Of a stretch of DNA of 64,000 nt, positions 10,175-18,066 are shown one piece after another; within the stretch, counting starts at the first letter, position 1, and every line of letters begins with the position of its first letter. Below the pieces are notes generated by a model. The model was not told where the DNA came from, ran no database searches, and saw only the letters and a list, made by a program, of their open reading frames with translations. Source of the stretch: Methylocystaceae bacterium (GTDB lineage Bacteria > Pseudomonadota > Alphaproteobacteria > Rhodospirillales > Terasakiellaceae). Position numbers and translations under genes: made by a program. The stretch covers positions 124,001 to 188,000 of the forward strand of contig JABXIG010000011.1 of NCBI GenBank assembly GCA_013373205.1, in the 5' to 3' direction.

Positions 10175-10780
10175 ATGTCTCAAGTTCTCGTAGGTCAAGA
10201 AGCACCGGATTTCACAGCGCCAGCTGTTATGGGTGACAACTCTATTAATGAAGAATTCAACCTGAAATCTTATCTCGACGGTTCGTACGGCGTTTTGTTC
10301 TTCTATCCGTTGGATTTTACATTTGTCTGCCCGTCTGAAATCATCGCTTTTGACCACCGTCTGAAAGCGTTTGAAGAGCGTGGCGCAAAAGTAATCGCTT
10401 GCTCTATCGATTCGCACTTTACTCACTTGGCGTGGAAAAATACACCGGTTAACGAAGGTGGTTTGGGTCAGGTTCAATTCCCGATGGTTGCGGACATCAC
10501 CAAAGACATCGTGACTGACTATGGTGTGAAAACGGGTCCGGGAATCGCGTTCCGCGGCACATTCATCATCGACAAAAACGGTGTTGTACGTCACCAGCTG
10601 GTTAACGATCTGCCGCTTGGCCGTAACGTTGATGAAACCATCCGTACACTGGACGCTCTGTTGTTCCATGAAGAACATGGCGAAGTTTGCCCAGCAGGTT
10701 GGAACAAAGGCGATTCTGGCATGACAGCAACACCAGATGGCGTTGCAGCATACCTGTCTGAAAATTCTGACAATCTTTAA
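10175..10780 (+). CDS. Typical 2-Cys peroxiredoxin (AhpC/Prx1 type)
   Basis: Thiol peroxidase of 201 aa that reduces hydrogen peroxide and organic peroxides in the cytoplasm. The peroxidatic Cys is in FTFVCPSEI (Cys52) and the resolving Cys in EVCPAGWN (near residue 172), which marks the dimeric typical 2-Cys class. Start ATG 10175 (MSQVLVGQEAPDF) has gaagga about 10 bp upstream. Its neighbour trxB encodes the reductase end of the thioredoxin system that normally recycles such enzymes, so the two are likely functionally linked. It has its own terminator. Confidence 0.95.
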   Translation: MSQVLVGQEAPDFTAPAVMGDNSINEEFNLKSYLDGSYGVLFFYPLDFTFVCPSEIIAFDHRLKAFEERGAKVIACSIDSHFTHLAWKNTPVNEGGLGQVQFPMVADITKDIVTDYGVKTGPGIAFRGTFIIDKNGVVRHQLVNDLPLGRNVDETIRTLDALLFHEEHGEVCPAGWNKGDSGMTATPDGVAAYLSENSDNL

Positions 10781-10806
10781 GGTTCGCAAGACCTTATGAA
10801 TAAAGG

Positions 10807-10837
10807 AAAAAGGGAGGCATATGCTTCCCTTTTTCTT
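10807..10837 (+). terminator. Terminator after the peroxiredoxin gene
   Basis: aaaagggaggc / gcttccctttt hairpin with an atat loop, followed by T-rich sequence. Confidence 0.7.
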
Positions 10838-10915
10838 ATTTCTTGCGCTTGTCCCATCTGCTGCCTAAATTAGGCGCTCTCTTTTGATTTCAAAGTATTT
10901 TCGAGGATATTCTCC

Positions 10916-11863
10916 ATGTCCGAACAGCACCATACCAAGGTCCTCATTCTCGGTTCCGGCCCCGCTGGCTATACAGCTGCCATTTATGCAGCACGTGCCA
11001 ATCTTAAACCCATGTTGGTCAAAGGCATTCAGCCCGGTGGTCAATTAACCATCACAACAGATGTGGAAAACTATCCCGGTTTTGCCGACCCGATCCAGGG
11101 GCCATGGTTGATGGACCAGTTTCACGATCAGGCTAAAAATGTTGGCACAACGATGTTTGATGACACCATCGTTGAAGCAGACCTATCTTCACGTCCGTTT
11201 AAACTGACTGGTGATAGTGGCACGGTTTACACAGGTGATACGCTTGTCATTTGTACCGGAGCTTCTGCGCGCTGGCTGGGTATGGAATCGGAACAAAAAT
11301 TCCAAGGCTTTGGTGTTTCTGCTTGTGCAACCTGTGACGGGTTCTTCTATCGGGAGAAAGAAGTCGCTGTTGTCGGTGGTGGTAATACGGCTGTGGAAGA
11401 AGCTCTCTATCTGACGAATTTTGCATCTAAGGTGTATCTCATCCACCGCCGCGATGAACTGCGTGCCGAAAAAATTCTACAAGACCGTTTGTTGAAACAT
11501 GAAAAAGTTGAAATGGTCTGGGACAGTGTTGTTGACGAAATCGTTGGCGAAGAAGACCCGTTTGGGGTTACTGGCGTACGCGTCAAAAACGTAAAAACAG
11601 ATGAAGTGAAAACGATCCCTGTTCACGGGACTTTCATCGCGATCGGTCACGATCCGAACACTGGTCTGTTTAAAGGTCAGTTGGATATGGATGATGAAAA
11701 TTACATCGTAACCAAACCGGATAGCACCCAAACCAGTATCGAAGGTGTATATGCGGCTGGCGATGTACAGGACAAAACCTACCAACAGGCGGTAACTGCT
11801 GCGGGGACAGGCTGTATGGCGGCTTTGGAAGCTGAACGCTTTATTGGCGAACAGGAAGGTTAA
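10916..11863 (+). CDS. trxB: Thioredoxin-disulfide reductase
   Basis: NADPH-dependent flavoenzyme of 315 aa that keeps thioredoxin reduced. FAD-binding GSGPAGYTAAIYAARA is near residue 13, the redox-active CATCDG near residues 137-141, the NADPH-binding VVGGGNTAVEEALYL near 150, and the FAD-binding end YAAGDVQDKTYQQAVTAAGTG. The start is the ATG at 10916 with a ggat-rich leader. It lies between the peroxiredoxin and a LysR regulator, the arrangement seen around lsrB in rhizobia, consistent with a redox regulon. Confidence 0.97.
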   Translation: MSEQHHTKVLILGSGPAGYTAAIYAARANLKPMLVKGIQPGGQLTITTDVENYPGFADPIQGPWLMDQFHDQAKNVGTTMFDDTIVEADLSSRPFKLTGDSGTVYTGDTLVICTGASARWLGMESEQKFQGFGVSACATCDGFFYREKEVAVVGGGNTAVEEALYLTNFASKVYLIHRRDELRAEKILQDRLLKHEKVEMVWDSVVDEIVGEEDPFGVTGVRVKNVKTDEVKTIPVHGTFIAIGHDPNTGLFKGQLDMDDENYIVTKPDSTQTSIEGVYAAGDVQDKTYQQAVTAAGTGCMAALEAERFIGEQEG

Positions 11864-11896
11864 GCTTCCGTTTTTCAATAAAAATGCTAAATTCTT

Positions 11897-11935
11897 TAAG
11901 GCGAAAGGGATTTTTCTCTTTCGCCTTATTTTTCT
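11897..11935 (+). terminator. Terminator after trxB
   Basis: aaggcgaaag / ctttcgcctt stem followed by atttttc. Confidence 0.8.
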
Positions 11936-11982
11936 ATGCTATATATGCATGGCAAGTATGCGAATTGAGAATGGAATAGGCC

Positions 11983-12870
11983 ATGCATTGGGATAAATTA
12001 CGTGTGTTTCATGCCGTAGCAGAAGCAGGAAGTTTCACACATGCCGGGGAAGCACTGAACCTGAGCCAGTCTGCGGTCAGTCGCCAGATTAGTGCTTTGG
12101 AAGATAGTATTCAGGTCAGCCTGTTTCACCGTCACGCCCGGGGCTTGATTCTGACAGAACAGGGCGAATTACTTTATAAAACAGCACATGAAGTCTTTGC
12201 GAAACTGGCGATGGTTGAAAGTCAACTTTCTGAAAGCAAAGAAAAGCCGCAAGGTACCTTGAAAATCACCACAACAGTGGCATTTGGGTCAACCTGGCTT
12301 ACCCCGAAACTGCGCGAATTTCTGGAACTTTACCCTGAAATTGAAGTGAGCGTAGTTCTGACGGATAATGAACTAGACCTATCCATGCGCGAAGCTGACG
12401 TTGCGATTCGCTTGAGCGCGCCGAAACAGCCGGATCTTATTCAGCGTCAACTTTGGAGTATGCCTTATCACATTTATGCCGCACCCGAATATCTTAAGAA
12501 ATATGGTGTTCCAACGGTGCCACAGGATTTGGACAGGCACCGTATTATTGTCTATGGGGACGATGTTAAACAACCTGTACAAGGGTTGAACTGGCTACTT
12601 TCTGCGGGACGCTCCGATGGGACAAGACGTACAGCAGCCTTGCGGGTGAATAATGTCTATGGGATTTATCGCGCGGTTCAAAGTGGTTTGGGGCTCGGGG
12701 CCTTGCCCGAATATATGTCCAGAGAAGTGGGGAATCTTGTCGAGATTCTGCCGGAATTGCGTGGTCCTGTGATTGATACCTATTTTGTCTATCCTGAAGA
12801 GTTGAGAAATTCGAAAAGAATTACTCTTTTTAGAGATTTTATCGTCCGAAAAATGGCTCAAGCAATATAA
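11983..12870 (+). CDS. LysR-family regulator (LsrB/VtlR-like by context)
   Basis: LysR-type regulator of 295 aa: N-terminal HTH (LRVFHAVAEAGSFTHAGEALN, LSQSAVSRQISALE) and a periplasmic-binding-protein-like effector domain (GTLKITTTVAFGSTWLTPKL). It lies directly after trxB and directly before two tandem sRNA genes. The order lrp, trxB, lysR, tandem sRNAs matches the lsrB/vtlR-abcR locus of Rhizobiales as I remember it. LsrB and VtlR respond to redox state or regulate small transport-related genes there; the same role here is inferred from synteny only. Confidence 0.92.
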   Translation: MHWDKLRVFHAVAEAGSFTHAGEALNLSQSAVSRQISALEDSIQVSLFHRHARGLILTEQGELLYKTAHEVFAKLAMVESQLSESKEKPQGTLKITTTVAFGSTWLTPKLREFLELYPEIEVSVVLTDNELDLSMREADVAIRLSAPKQPDLIQRQLWSMPYHIYAAPEYLKKYGVPTVPQDLDRHRIIVYGDDVKQPVQGLNWLLSAGRSDGTRRTAALRVNNVYGIYRAVQSGLGLGALPEYMSREVGNLVEILPELRGPVIDTYFVYPEELRNSKRITLFRDFIVRKMAQAI

Positions 12871-13005
12871 TTTCTTTTCAATAAGTTATTGTTTTAAAAG
12901 GTATAAAACTTAACTGCTTGGTCAATTATGCGCAAAACGCATGGCTGACCTTCATAAAAAGCTATGGTGTTCGCACCTGCAACAATATACAAATTGATTA
13001 TCAAC

Positions 13006-13024
13006 TTTGTTGCGTCGCAGCAAA
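13006..13024. promoter_or_regulatory. Inverted repeat TTTGTTGC-N3-GCAGCAAA
   Basis: A near-perfect inverted repeat (one mismatch) with the core TTGC gtc GCAG, just before the first sRNA. Similar YTGC-N3-GCRG palindromes occur at 13294 and 25607. It resembles the CTGC-N3/4-GCAG motif I associate with PhaR-type regulators; it could instead be part of an RNA stem. Confidence 0.4.
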
Positions 13025-13025
13025 G

Positions 13026-13145
13026 TTACTTCCCCTCAGGGTTTCGGCCCTGAGTGAGGGTCTCTCTCTAGAGATTGACCCTACGTCTCCCAGACGTGAA
13101 GCCTCCCTGTTAAAACTTGCCGGGCCTTTTGGCCCGGTTTTTTTT
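13026..13145 (+). ncRNA. Small RNA, AbcR-like (alpha-r15 family), copy 1
   Basis: No convincing ORF is present. The region folds into a chain of hairpins: ctcaggg/ccctgag, gggtc/gaccc, the short stem acgtct-ccc-agacgt, an unpaired CU-rich stretch (gaagcctccctgtt) and a GC-rich terminator gccgggcc-tttt-ggcccggt with a T run at 13119-13145. The exposed UCUCCCA and CCUCCC segments look like anti-Shine-Dalgarno loops. A near-identical 46-nt block recurs 280 bp downstream. The tandem arrangement behind a trxB-linked LysR gene matches abcR1/abcR2. The 5' end is an estimate. Confidence 0.75.
13119..13145 (+). terminator. Intrinsic terminator of sRNA copy 1
   Basis: gccgggcc / ggcccggt stem with a tttt loop and an eight-base T run. 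Confidence 0.85.
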
Positions 13146-13293
13146 GTTTAAAATTTATTATTTTGAATTAATCCTAAAGTATAAAAACTATTTTAAACAA
13201 CATCTTATGGCAAAGCCATGCTTGATGTGCATGAAAGGGTTGCGCGAATAGGGCTAGATTTATTTTATCAAAACAGATAAATATATATTCATC

Positions 13294-13314
13294 AAATGCT
13301 GCAACGCAGTATTT
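13294..13314. promoter_or_regulatory. Inverted repeat AAATGCTGC-N3-GCAGTATTT before sRNA copy 2
   Basis: A 9-bp-arm imperfect inverted repeat with a 3-bp centre, placed about 20 bp upstream of the estimated start of the second sRNA. Same architecture as the sites at 13006 and 25607. A regulator site is plausible but unproven. Confidence 0.4.
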
Positions 13315-13427
13315 ACACAGATTTCGGAAGTTATGCTTTCGATTTAAGGGCCTTCGGGTCCTACGTCTCCCAGACGTGAAGCCTCCCTGTTAAAAACTTG
13401 CCGGGCCCTGTGCCCGGCTATTTTTTT
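13315..13427 (+). ncRNA. Small RNA, AbcR-like (alpha-r15 family), copy 2
   Basis: Second copy of the sRNA. A stem with a UUCG loop (gggcc-ttcg-ggtcc) leads into the same block as copy 1 (cctacgtctcccagacgtga, then agcctccctgtt, with one extra A), followed by the terminator gccgggc-cctgt-gcccggc and a T run at 13400-13427. The 5' halves of the two copies differ, as expected of paralogous sRNAs with a common seed region. Its terminator overlaps the last bases of the convergent aminotransferase gene. The 5' end is an estimate. Confidence 0.75.
13400..13427 (+). terminator. Intrinsic terminator of sRNA copy 2
   Basis: gccgggc / gcccggc stem followed by tattttttt; overlaps the 3' end of the convergent aminotransferase gene. 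Confidence 0.85.
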
Positions 13428-14269
13428 GCCCAATCAAAATAAAGTTCGCGCAGTGTCATGGTGATGGACCCGATGGCAAAGCTTTTATCTTCAAGTTTGG
13501 TACAGGGACCAACCTTGAAATAGTTTCCTGTTCCGAAGATTTCATCGGCTTCGAGCAGTTCTTCGAACTTGACGGATTTTTCAACCACTTCAAAACCGTT
13601 CTCTTTTGCAAGCTTGATGATGCGCTGTCGTGTAATGCCATTCAGGAAGGTACCGTTAGGCACCGGTGTATAGATAACGTCCTCTTTAACGTAGAAAAGG
13701 TTGGTATAGGCAAATTCGGCGACATTACCATTGGGGTCAAGAACCACGGCTGTATCAAAGCCTTTTTCAGTTGCTTCTGTTACACAGCGGCCAACGTTTG
13801 GATAGAGACAGGAGGCTTTAGCTTCTGTTGGGGCCATGTCGCGTGCGGGACGTCTGAAACTTGACTTACAGGCACTAAAACCATCAGGGGCAGGCAGAGG
13901 GGCATCAAAGATGCTTAAGACAAATCGTGTAGAGCTCGGATCCGGGGCAATGAAGCCGGCATCAGCATAAAACATGGGGCAGACATAAAGTTCGGATTGC
14001 GCGGGGAATTTTGCGACCCCTTCCCATGAGAGTTCTTCAATTTCTTTGGCGCTTAACATCGGTGCCATACCGAGAAGACGGGCCGAATCAATGGATCGTT
14101 GACAGTGCAGGTCCAAATCCGGAATAACGCCGTCAAAAGCCCGTGCGCCGTCAAAAACGGTGGAGGATAGCCAAACGCCATGGGTCCGCGCCCCCATCAT
14201 TGCTGGATTGCCTTCAGTCCAAGTCCCGTCAAAATAGGTCCAGGTTTTGCCGCTGCCTACATTTCCCAT
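13418..14269 (-). CDS. Class IV aminotransferase, branched-chain type (IlvE-like)
   Basis: PLP-dependent fold-type IV aminotransferase of 283 aa. The family landmarks are visible: YFDGTW at the start, the likely PLP lysine in TEAKASCLYPN, the segment AVVLDPNGNVAEFAYTNLFYV, and NGITRQRIIKLA. Branched-chain amino acid aminotransferase is most likely; D-amino acid or aminodeoxychorismate lyase relatives cannot be fully excluded. Start ATG 14269 (MGNVGSGKTW) has aaagga about 8 bp upstream. It is monocistronic and convergent to the sRNA pair. Confidence 0.88.
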   Translation of the reverse strand: MGNVGSGKTWTYFDGTWTEGNPAMMGARTHGVWLSSTVFDGARAFDGVIPDLDLHCQRSIDSARLLGMAPMLSAKEIEELSWEGVAKFPAQSELYVCPMFYADAGFIAPDPSSTRFVLSIFDAPLPAPDGFSACKSSFRRPARDMAPTEAKASCLYPNVGRCVTEATEKGFDTAVVLDPNGNVAEFAYTNLFYVKEDVIYTPVPNGTFLNGITRQRIIKLAKENGFEVVEKSVKFEELLEADEIFGTGNYFKVGPCTKLEDKSFAIGSITMTLRELYFDWAKK

Positions 14270-14542
14270 CAATCTTTCCTTTATTGTGATCTATTCTTTT
14301 TCAATGTTGTGTGTGTTTTGTATTTGTGAAGGATAAACAAAGTTTCATTTTCACTGCAAATTTTTTCCACTTGCGCGCCTGATAAATTTGTTCTGCGTGT
14401 TTGTTGGACCGAACTGTATGCGGGTAAGTTGAGCTTTTAAGGTGTTTTGGGATTGGTCCATTAAATCGTAATTCCAAACAGGTCATAGTCAATCTCCTTT
14501 ATAGGAAAATAGACCTAATCTATTTTTTGTATTTGTAAAGGG

Positions 14543-15184
14543 TTATTGTGATGCCCAGATGATGCGATGGATCCAGAGGATCTCATCCATTTCAAAACTG
14601 CGATCATCATAATCGGGGTTGAGTGATTGCAACTCGATCTTGCGTGCAGAACGCCGGCGTAATTGTTTTGCCATGACCTCGCCTTCGCGGGTTTTGACAA
14701 TTACACGATCGCCCCGGCGGATGTTTGCCTCTGGGGAAACCAGGACTATATCGCCATCGCGAAAGACCGGTTCCATGCTGTCACCTGTAATTTCCAGTGC
14801 ATAGGCATTCGAATCGGGTACATCGGGAAACGGGATTTCATCCCAGCTACCACCTGTTGGATAGCCTGCATCGTCAAAAAAACCTTGCGATCCTGCTTGT
14901 GCGAGACCAATCAGCGGGACATGGCGAATAACCCCACGTACACCTTCGCCATTGATAAAGGCGATGAATTGCGTCAGGTCCGAATGGGTTGCATCAAGAA
15001 TTTTTGCAATACTTTCTGTGCTGGGCCATCTGGCTTTACCTTCACGTGTGATACGCTTGCTTTTATTAAAGGTCGTGGGGTCTAAACCGGCTTTGCGAGC
15101 AAGCCCTGAAGCGGACAAGCCATGTTCCTGTGCGAGGCGATCTACGGCGCGCCAAATGTCTGTATGAGTCAACATAAGTGACAT
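14543..15184 (-). CDS. S24/LexA-like HTH transcriptional repressor
   Basis: A 213-aa regulator with an N-terminal HTH (AQEHGLSASGLARKAGLDPTT) and a C-terminal S24 peptidase-like domain. The Ser of ITGDSMEPVFRDGD and the Lys of VMAKQLRRR form the expected catalytic dyad, as in LexA and phage CI repressors. A shorter start at 15175 is possible. Proteins of this type are common in alphaproteobacterial chromosomes. Here it is divergent from the first cluster of phage virion genes with an inverted repeat between them, so it is a good candidate for their switch, perhaps by RecA-stimulated self-cleavage (inference). Confidence 0.9.
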   Translation of the reverse strand: MSLMLTHTDIWRAVDRLAQEHGLSASGLARKAGLDPTTFNKSKRITREGKARWPSTESIAKILDATHSDLTQFIAFINGEGVRGVIRHVPLIGLAQAGSQGFFDDAGYPTGGSWDEIPFPDVPDSNAYALEITGDSMEPVFRDGDIVLVSPEANIRRGDRVIVKTREGEVMAKQLRRRSARKIELQSLNPDYDDRSFEMDEILWIHRIIWASQ

Positions 15185-15188
15185 TATT

Positions 15189-15212
15189 ATAGAAATAAGA
15201 TCATATTGCTAT
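15189..15212. promoter_or_regulatory. Candidate operator of the S24 repressor
   Basis: Inverted repeat ATAGAAATA-agatca-TATTGCTAT (8 of 9 positions matched), located 5 bp before the repressor start and 24 bp before the -35 of a divergent promoter. Position and symmetry fit an autoregulatory operator. Confidence 0.5.
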
Positions 15213-15235
15213 AGGAATTTATTGAAAACTTTTAG

Positions 15236-15263
15236 TTGACTTTTAATGAATTTGCGCTAGATA
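15236..15263 (+). promoter_or_regulatory. Candidate promoter for the first phage-gene island
   Basis: TTGACT (15236-15241) and TAGATA (15258-15263) with a 16-bp spacer. The TTGACTTT start is shared with the two other phage promoters at 16062 and 30928. Confidence 0.5.
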
Positions 15264-15311
15264 AATGTTCATGTTGTGTTCTTTTAACAAAATGCACCAA
15301 AGGGTATAAAA

Positions 15312-15680
15312 ATGTCTACTACACGCAAAATTGTTCTCCCCCCCAGTCACGATGTGGAAACAATCCCATTTGCCGATGGCGAAGAAGCTTGGTTCTGGTT
15401 TTCACGATGCCAACGGATGCGGCAGGATGGGGCACGCTTTATTGCCGGCATGGTGGAAACGCCACGTCCATGTGCGCCTGATGATGTCTACCGTGCGGTG
15501 ATGCGATTGTATCGCGCGCGTCAGATTGATAACCCACACTTGAAGGTTCTTGGGTCTTATGGTGAAAAACTAACACCACCAGATGAATATTGCCGCGAAG
15601 AAAAGGAGGATGTTCCCTTGTGGCAGGAAGCACTCTTGCAGCTGGGGGACGCATTGAAAAAGAAAGGAATTGTAGAATGA
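15312..15680 (+). CDS. Hypothetical protein opening phage-gene island A
   Basis: A 122-aa soluble protein (MSTTRKIVLPPSHDVE...) with a central basic helical segment (DDVYRAVMRLYRARQIDN) and a C-terminal helix (WQEALLQLGDALKKKG). I do not recognise the family. It is the first gene after the S24 regulator and its TGA overlaps the ATG of the next gene (ATGA), so the two are translationally coupled and belong to the phage-derived island. A regulatory or packaging role is possible but not shown. Confidence 0.75.
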   Translation: MSTTRKIVLPPSHDVETIPFADGEEAWFWFSRCQRMRQDGARFIAGMVETPRPCAPDDVYRAVMRLYRARQIDNPHLKVLGSYGEKLTPPDEYCREEKEDVPLWQEALLQLGDALKKKGIVE

Positions 15681-16087
15681 GTACAGCTTTGGTTGTTTTT
15701 AGCGATAATGCCGGGGCATGGTGGTTACGCTTGCTGAAACCTGGTTTTCGCCACTGTTTTGTTATTTTGGAAACTGATAGGGGCTGTATCTGGCTGGACC
15801 CTCTAAGTAATGGTTTTACGGTTAAACCCCTCGAAGGTTATGAAATGGCCGGGTTGCTGAAATGGTATAAAGATCAAGGGATGCGGGTTTTAAAAATTAA
15901 TGTTGATAATACAAGTGCAGCTGCACATTTCTGGGCACCGATGACTTGTGTGGAAGTGGTTAAACGTTTGATTGGACTGCGAGAAACCTTTGTCTTGACC
16001 CCTTGGCAGTTGTATCGGACTCTTAATAAGAACAAATCATGTATAAATAAGAAAAAAAACCTTGACTTTAAGGTATCCTTGGGATAG
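15677..16087 (+). CDS. Phage-island protein with conserved Cys/His, unknown function
   Basis: A 136-aa protein starting MSTALVVFSDNAGAWWLRLLKPGFRHCF. The FRHCFVILE segment and the later TCVEVVKRLIG segment, with a Cys before a helix, recall small NlpC/P60-like or transglutaminase-like folds in phage genomes, but a full catalytic set is not clear. The start overlaps the preceding stop. The following promoter with TTGACT at 16062 lies inside its 3' end. Confidence 0.65.
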   Translation: MSTALVVFSDNAGAWWLRLLKPGFRHCFVILETDRGCIWLDPLSNGFTVKPLEGYEMAGLLKWYKDQGMRVLKINVDNTSAAAHFWAPMTCVEVVKRLIGLRETFVLTPWQLYRTLNKNKSCINKKKNLDFKVSLG

Positions 16088-16090
16088 GTT
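16062..16090 (+). promoter_or_regulatory. Phage promoter P1 with conserved leader
   Basis: TTGACT at 16062-16067, a 17-bp spacer and TAGGTT at 16085-16090. Exactly 10 bp after the start of the -10 comes ctcagtcaacaggagaa. The whole arrangement, including both spacings, is repeated at 30928. Confidence 0.65.
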
Positions 16091-16094
16091 TCTA

Positions 16095-16155
16095 CTCAGT
16101 CAACAGGAGAACTGTGACCAAAGCCCTTCGAGCCTTCGCTTGAGGGGCTTTTTTT
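16095..16155 (+). promoter_or_regulatory. Conserved leader with mini-ORF and intrinsic terminator
   Basis: The leader begins ctcagtcaacaggagaa and contains an AGGAG site 4 nt before GTG ACC, a possible 9-codon peptide (MTKALRAFA, 16114-16143). Its stop lies in the 3' arm of a hairpin (aaagcccttcgag / cttgaggggcttt, loop ccttcg) followed by a T run ending at 16155. This looks like an attenuator or a short-RNA terminator placed before the virion genes. The peptide reading is tentative. Confidence 0.55.
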
Positions 16156-16205
16156 ATGGCCGATTTCTGGGCCACTTTCGTGACAATTTCACAAGGAGAA
16201 GTCCA

Positions 16206-16415
16206 ATGGGTGGAATGTTTTCATCCCCTAAACCGCCTGCGCCCCTACCTGAGCCACCGGCACCGCCAGATCCCGCAGAAGCAGAACGTGATGAGCGTTT
16301 GAAAAATATGGAACGCCGCCGCCGTGGGCGTCAGGGCACCATTCAAACCTCTTGGCGGGGGCTGGAAGAAAGTAGCTCAACAGCTACACAAGGTAAAAGA
16401 TTGTTAGGAGACTAA
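16206..16415 (+). CDS. Small proline-rich phage protein upstream of the portal
   Basis: A 69-aa protein (MGGMFSSPKPPAPLPEPPAP...) with a Pro-rich N-terminus, a basic middle (NMERRRRGRQG) and a C-terminus TSWRGLEE ... GKRLLGD. Short proteins ending in such a 'T..T..G.. .. K.LLG' pattern often precede portal genes in podoviruses; I know of no assigned function. Start ATG 16206 has aaggag upstream. The stop is one base before the portal ATG. Confidence 0.75.
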   Translation: MGGMFSSPKPPAPLPEPPAPPDPAEAERDERLKNMERRRRGRQGTIQTSWRGLEESSSTATQGKRLLGD

Positions 16416-16416
16416 T

Positions 16417-18066
16417 ATGTCAGAATTGACACCAAAAGACGTGTTGGAACGTTTTGATAAAGCAAAAGAACGTCGCAATGTCTGGGAAAGTCATTGGCAG
16501 GAATGTTATGATTATGCCTTACCGCATCGCACTGGTTTTTTCAGTGGCGGCGTGGCCGGGGAAAAACGTGCAGACAAACTGTTTGATGGTACGGCACCCG
16601 ATGCCGTGGATCAATTAGCGGCCAGTATGCTGGCTCATTTGACGCCACCATGGGCACGCTGGTTTGGCCTGACACCAGGACCAGAAGCCGAAGAAGGTCA
16701 GCTTCAGGCTATGAATGTGGACCTGGATAAAGCATCGCAAACCCTTCAAACGCATTTTGAGAGATCGAATTTTTCCATTGAAATGCATCAATGTTACCTT
16801 GACTTGGTAACGGTAGGCAGCGCGTGTCTTTTGTTTGAAGAAGCCCCACCGGGGGAGGCATCGGCCTTTCGCTTTAGCGCTGTACCCTTGTCACAAGTGA
16901 TGATGGAAGAAGGTGTCAGCGGGATGTTGAGCGATACCTTTCGCCGCAGTGAAGTCACCTTCGATCATTTGCGCGCTCGTTTCCCGGAAAGTCAGTTGTC
17001 GGCGGATATGGCCAATCGGACAGATCGTAATAAAGATGAACGCTTCAGCATCGTTGAAGCGGTGATCGAAAATGGTCCTCGTTATGACTATATGGCAGTG
17101 TTACAACATGGTTATGGCGGAACAGGCGAACCTGTGTTGTTACGTCGTGGCACATTTGCGCATTCCCCCTTTATTGGCTTTAGGTGGTTAAAAGCACCTG
17201 GGGAAAGCTATGGTCGCTCCCCGGTGATGAAGGCTTTGCCGGACATTAAGACGGCAAATAAAGTAGTCGAGTTGGCGCTTAAAAATGCGTCTATTGCGGT
17301 GACTGGGATTTGGCAGGCTGATGATGACGGGGTGTTGAACCCGGCCAATATTAAACTTGTTCCCGGGACAATCATCCCAAAAGCCGTAGGATCAGCAGGT
17401 CTGACACCGTTACAAGCACCGGGCAGTTTTGATTTATCGCAAGTGGTGTTGGAAGAATTGCGCAAACGAATTCGTCATGCCCTGCTGGTGGATAAACTGG
17501 GGGCCACTGAAAATAAACAAATGACGGCGACCGAAGTTCTGGAACGTTCTGCAGAAATGGCGCGTATCCTTGGGGCAACCTATGGACGTTTGCAGGCAGA
17601 ACTTTTGACCCCGTTGGTCGTGCGGGCGCTGGCTGTTCTTAATCGACGCGGCGAGGTCAATAATCTGCGGGTCGATGGCCGCTATATTGATTTGCAATAT
17701 AAATCCCCACTCGCGCGGCAGCAAACCCGAAAAGAGGCTCAGGATATTCTGGCCTGGATTCAGTCTTTGGGCAGTTTAGGGCCAGAAGCCATTGGTTTGA
17801 TCAACCCTCTAAAGACTGCCCGCTTTTTGGCTAAGGCTTATGGTGTACCGGGTGAAATTTTAAAAACAGAAGATGAAATGGCCGAAGCCGCGCAACAAGC
17901 CCAAACCAGTATGCCCGGTTCCGGTGGGGCTGTCCCTATGCCTGATGGAGCAAAAGTTCCTGCAGGTGTGGATATGAATGAAATTAACAAGATGGCACAG
18001 GACATTATGGCTGATCCGCAGAAAATTCAAAACATCATGAAAGGACTAGGAAATGCCCAAGCGTAA
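16417..18066 (+). CDS. Phage portal (head-to-tail connector) protein, T7-like
   Basis: A 549-aa connector that would form the dodecameric portal at the capsid vertex. N-terminal YDYALPHRTGFFS followed by LFDGTAPDAVDQLAASMLAHLTPP is diagnostic of the podoviral head-tail connector family (T7 gp8 type). Later segments (SYGRSPVMKALPDIKTANK, MTATEVLERSAEMARILG) agree, and the length is typical. The C-terminus has a Gly/Pro-rich tail. It is the first large virion gene of island A and overlaps the next gene by 14 bp. Confidence 0.93.
   Translation: MSELTPKDVLERFDKAKERRNVWESHWQECYDYALPHRTGFFSGGVAGEKRADKLFDGTAPDAVDQLAASMLAHLTPPWARWFGLTPGPEAEEGQLQAMNVDLDKASQTLQTHFERSNFSIEMHQCYLDLVTVGSACLLFEEAPPGEASAFRFSAVPLSQVMMEEGVSGMLSDTFRRSEVTFDHLRARFPESQLSADMANRTDRNKDERFSIVEAVIENGPRYDYMAVLQHGYGGTGEPVLLRRGTFAHSPFIGFRWLKAPGESYGRSPVMKALPDIKTANKVVELALKNASIAVTGIWQADDDGVLNPANIKLVPGTIIPKAVGSAGLTPLQAPGSFDLSQVVLEELRKRIRHALLVDKLGATENKQMTATEVLERSAEMARILGATYGRLQAELLTPLVVRALAVLNRRGEVNNLRVDGRYIDLQYKSPLARQQTRKEAQDILAWIQSLGSLGPEAIGLINPLKTARFLAKAYGVPGEILKTEDEMAEAAQQAQTSMPGSGGAVPMPDGAKVPAGVDMNEINKMAQDIMADPQKIQNIMKGLGNAQA

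Noticed and set aside
10172-10789. 205-aa open frame antisense to the peroxiredoxin gene
   Set aside because: It mirrors a clear 2-Cys peroxiredoxin, has no domain, and carries the Cys/Phe-rich composition of a shadow frame.
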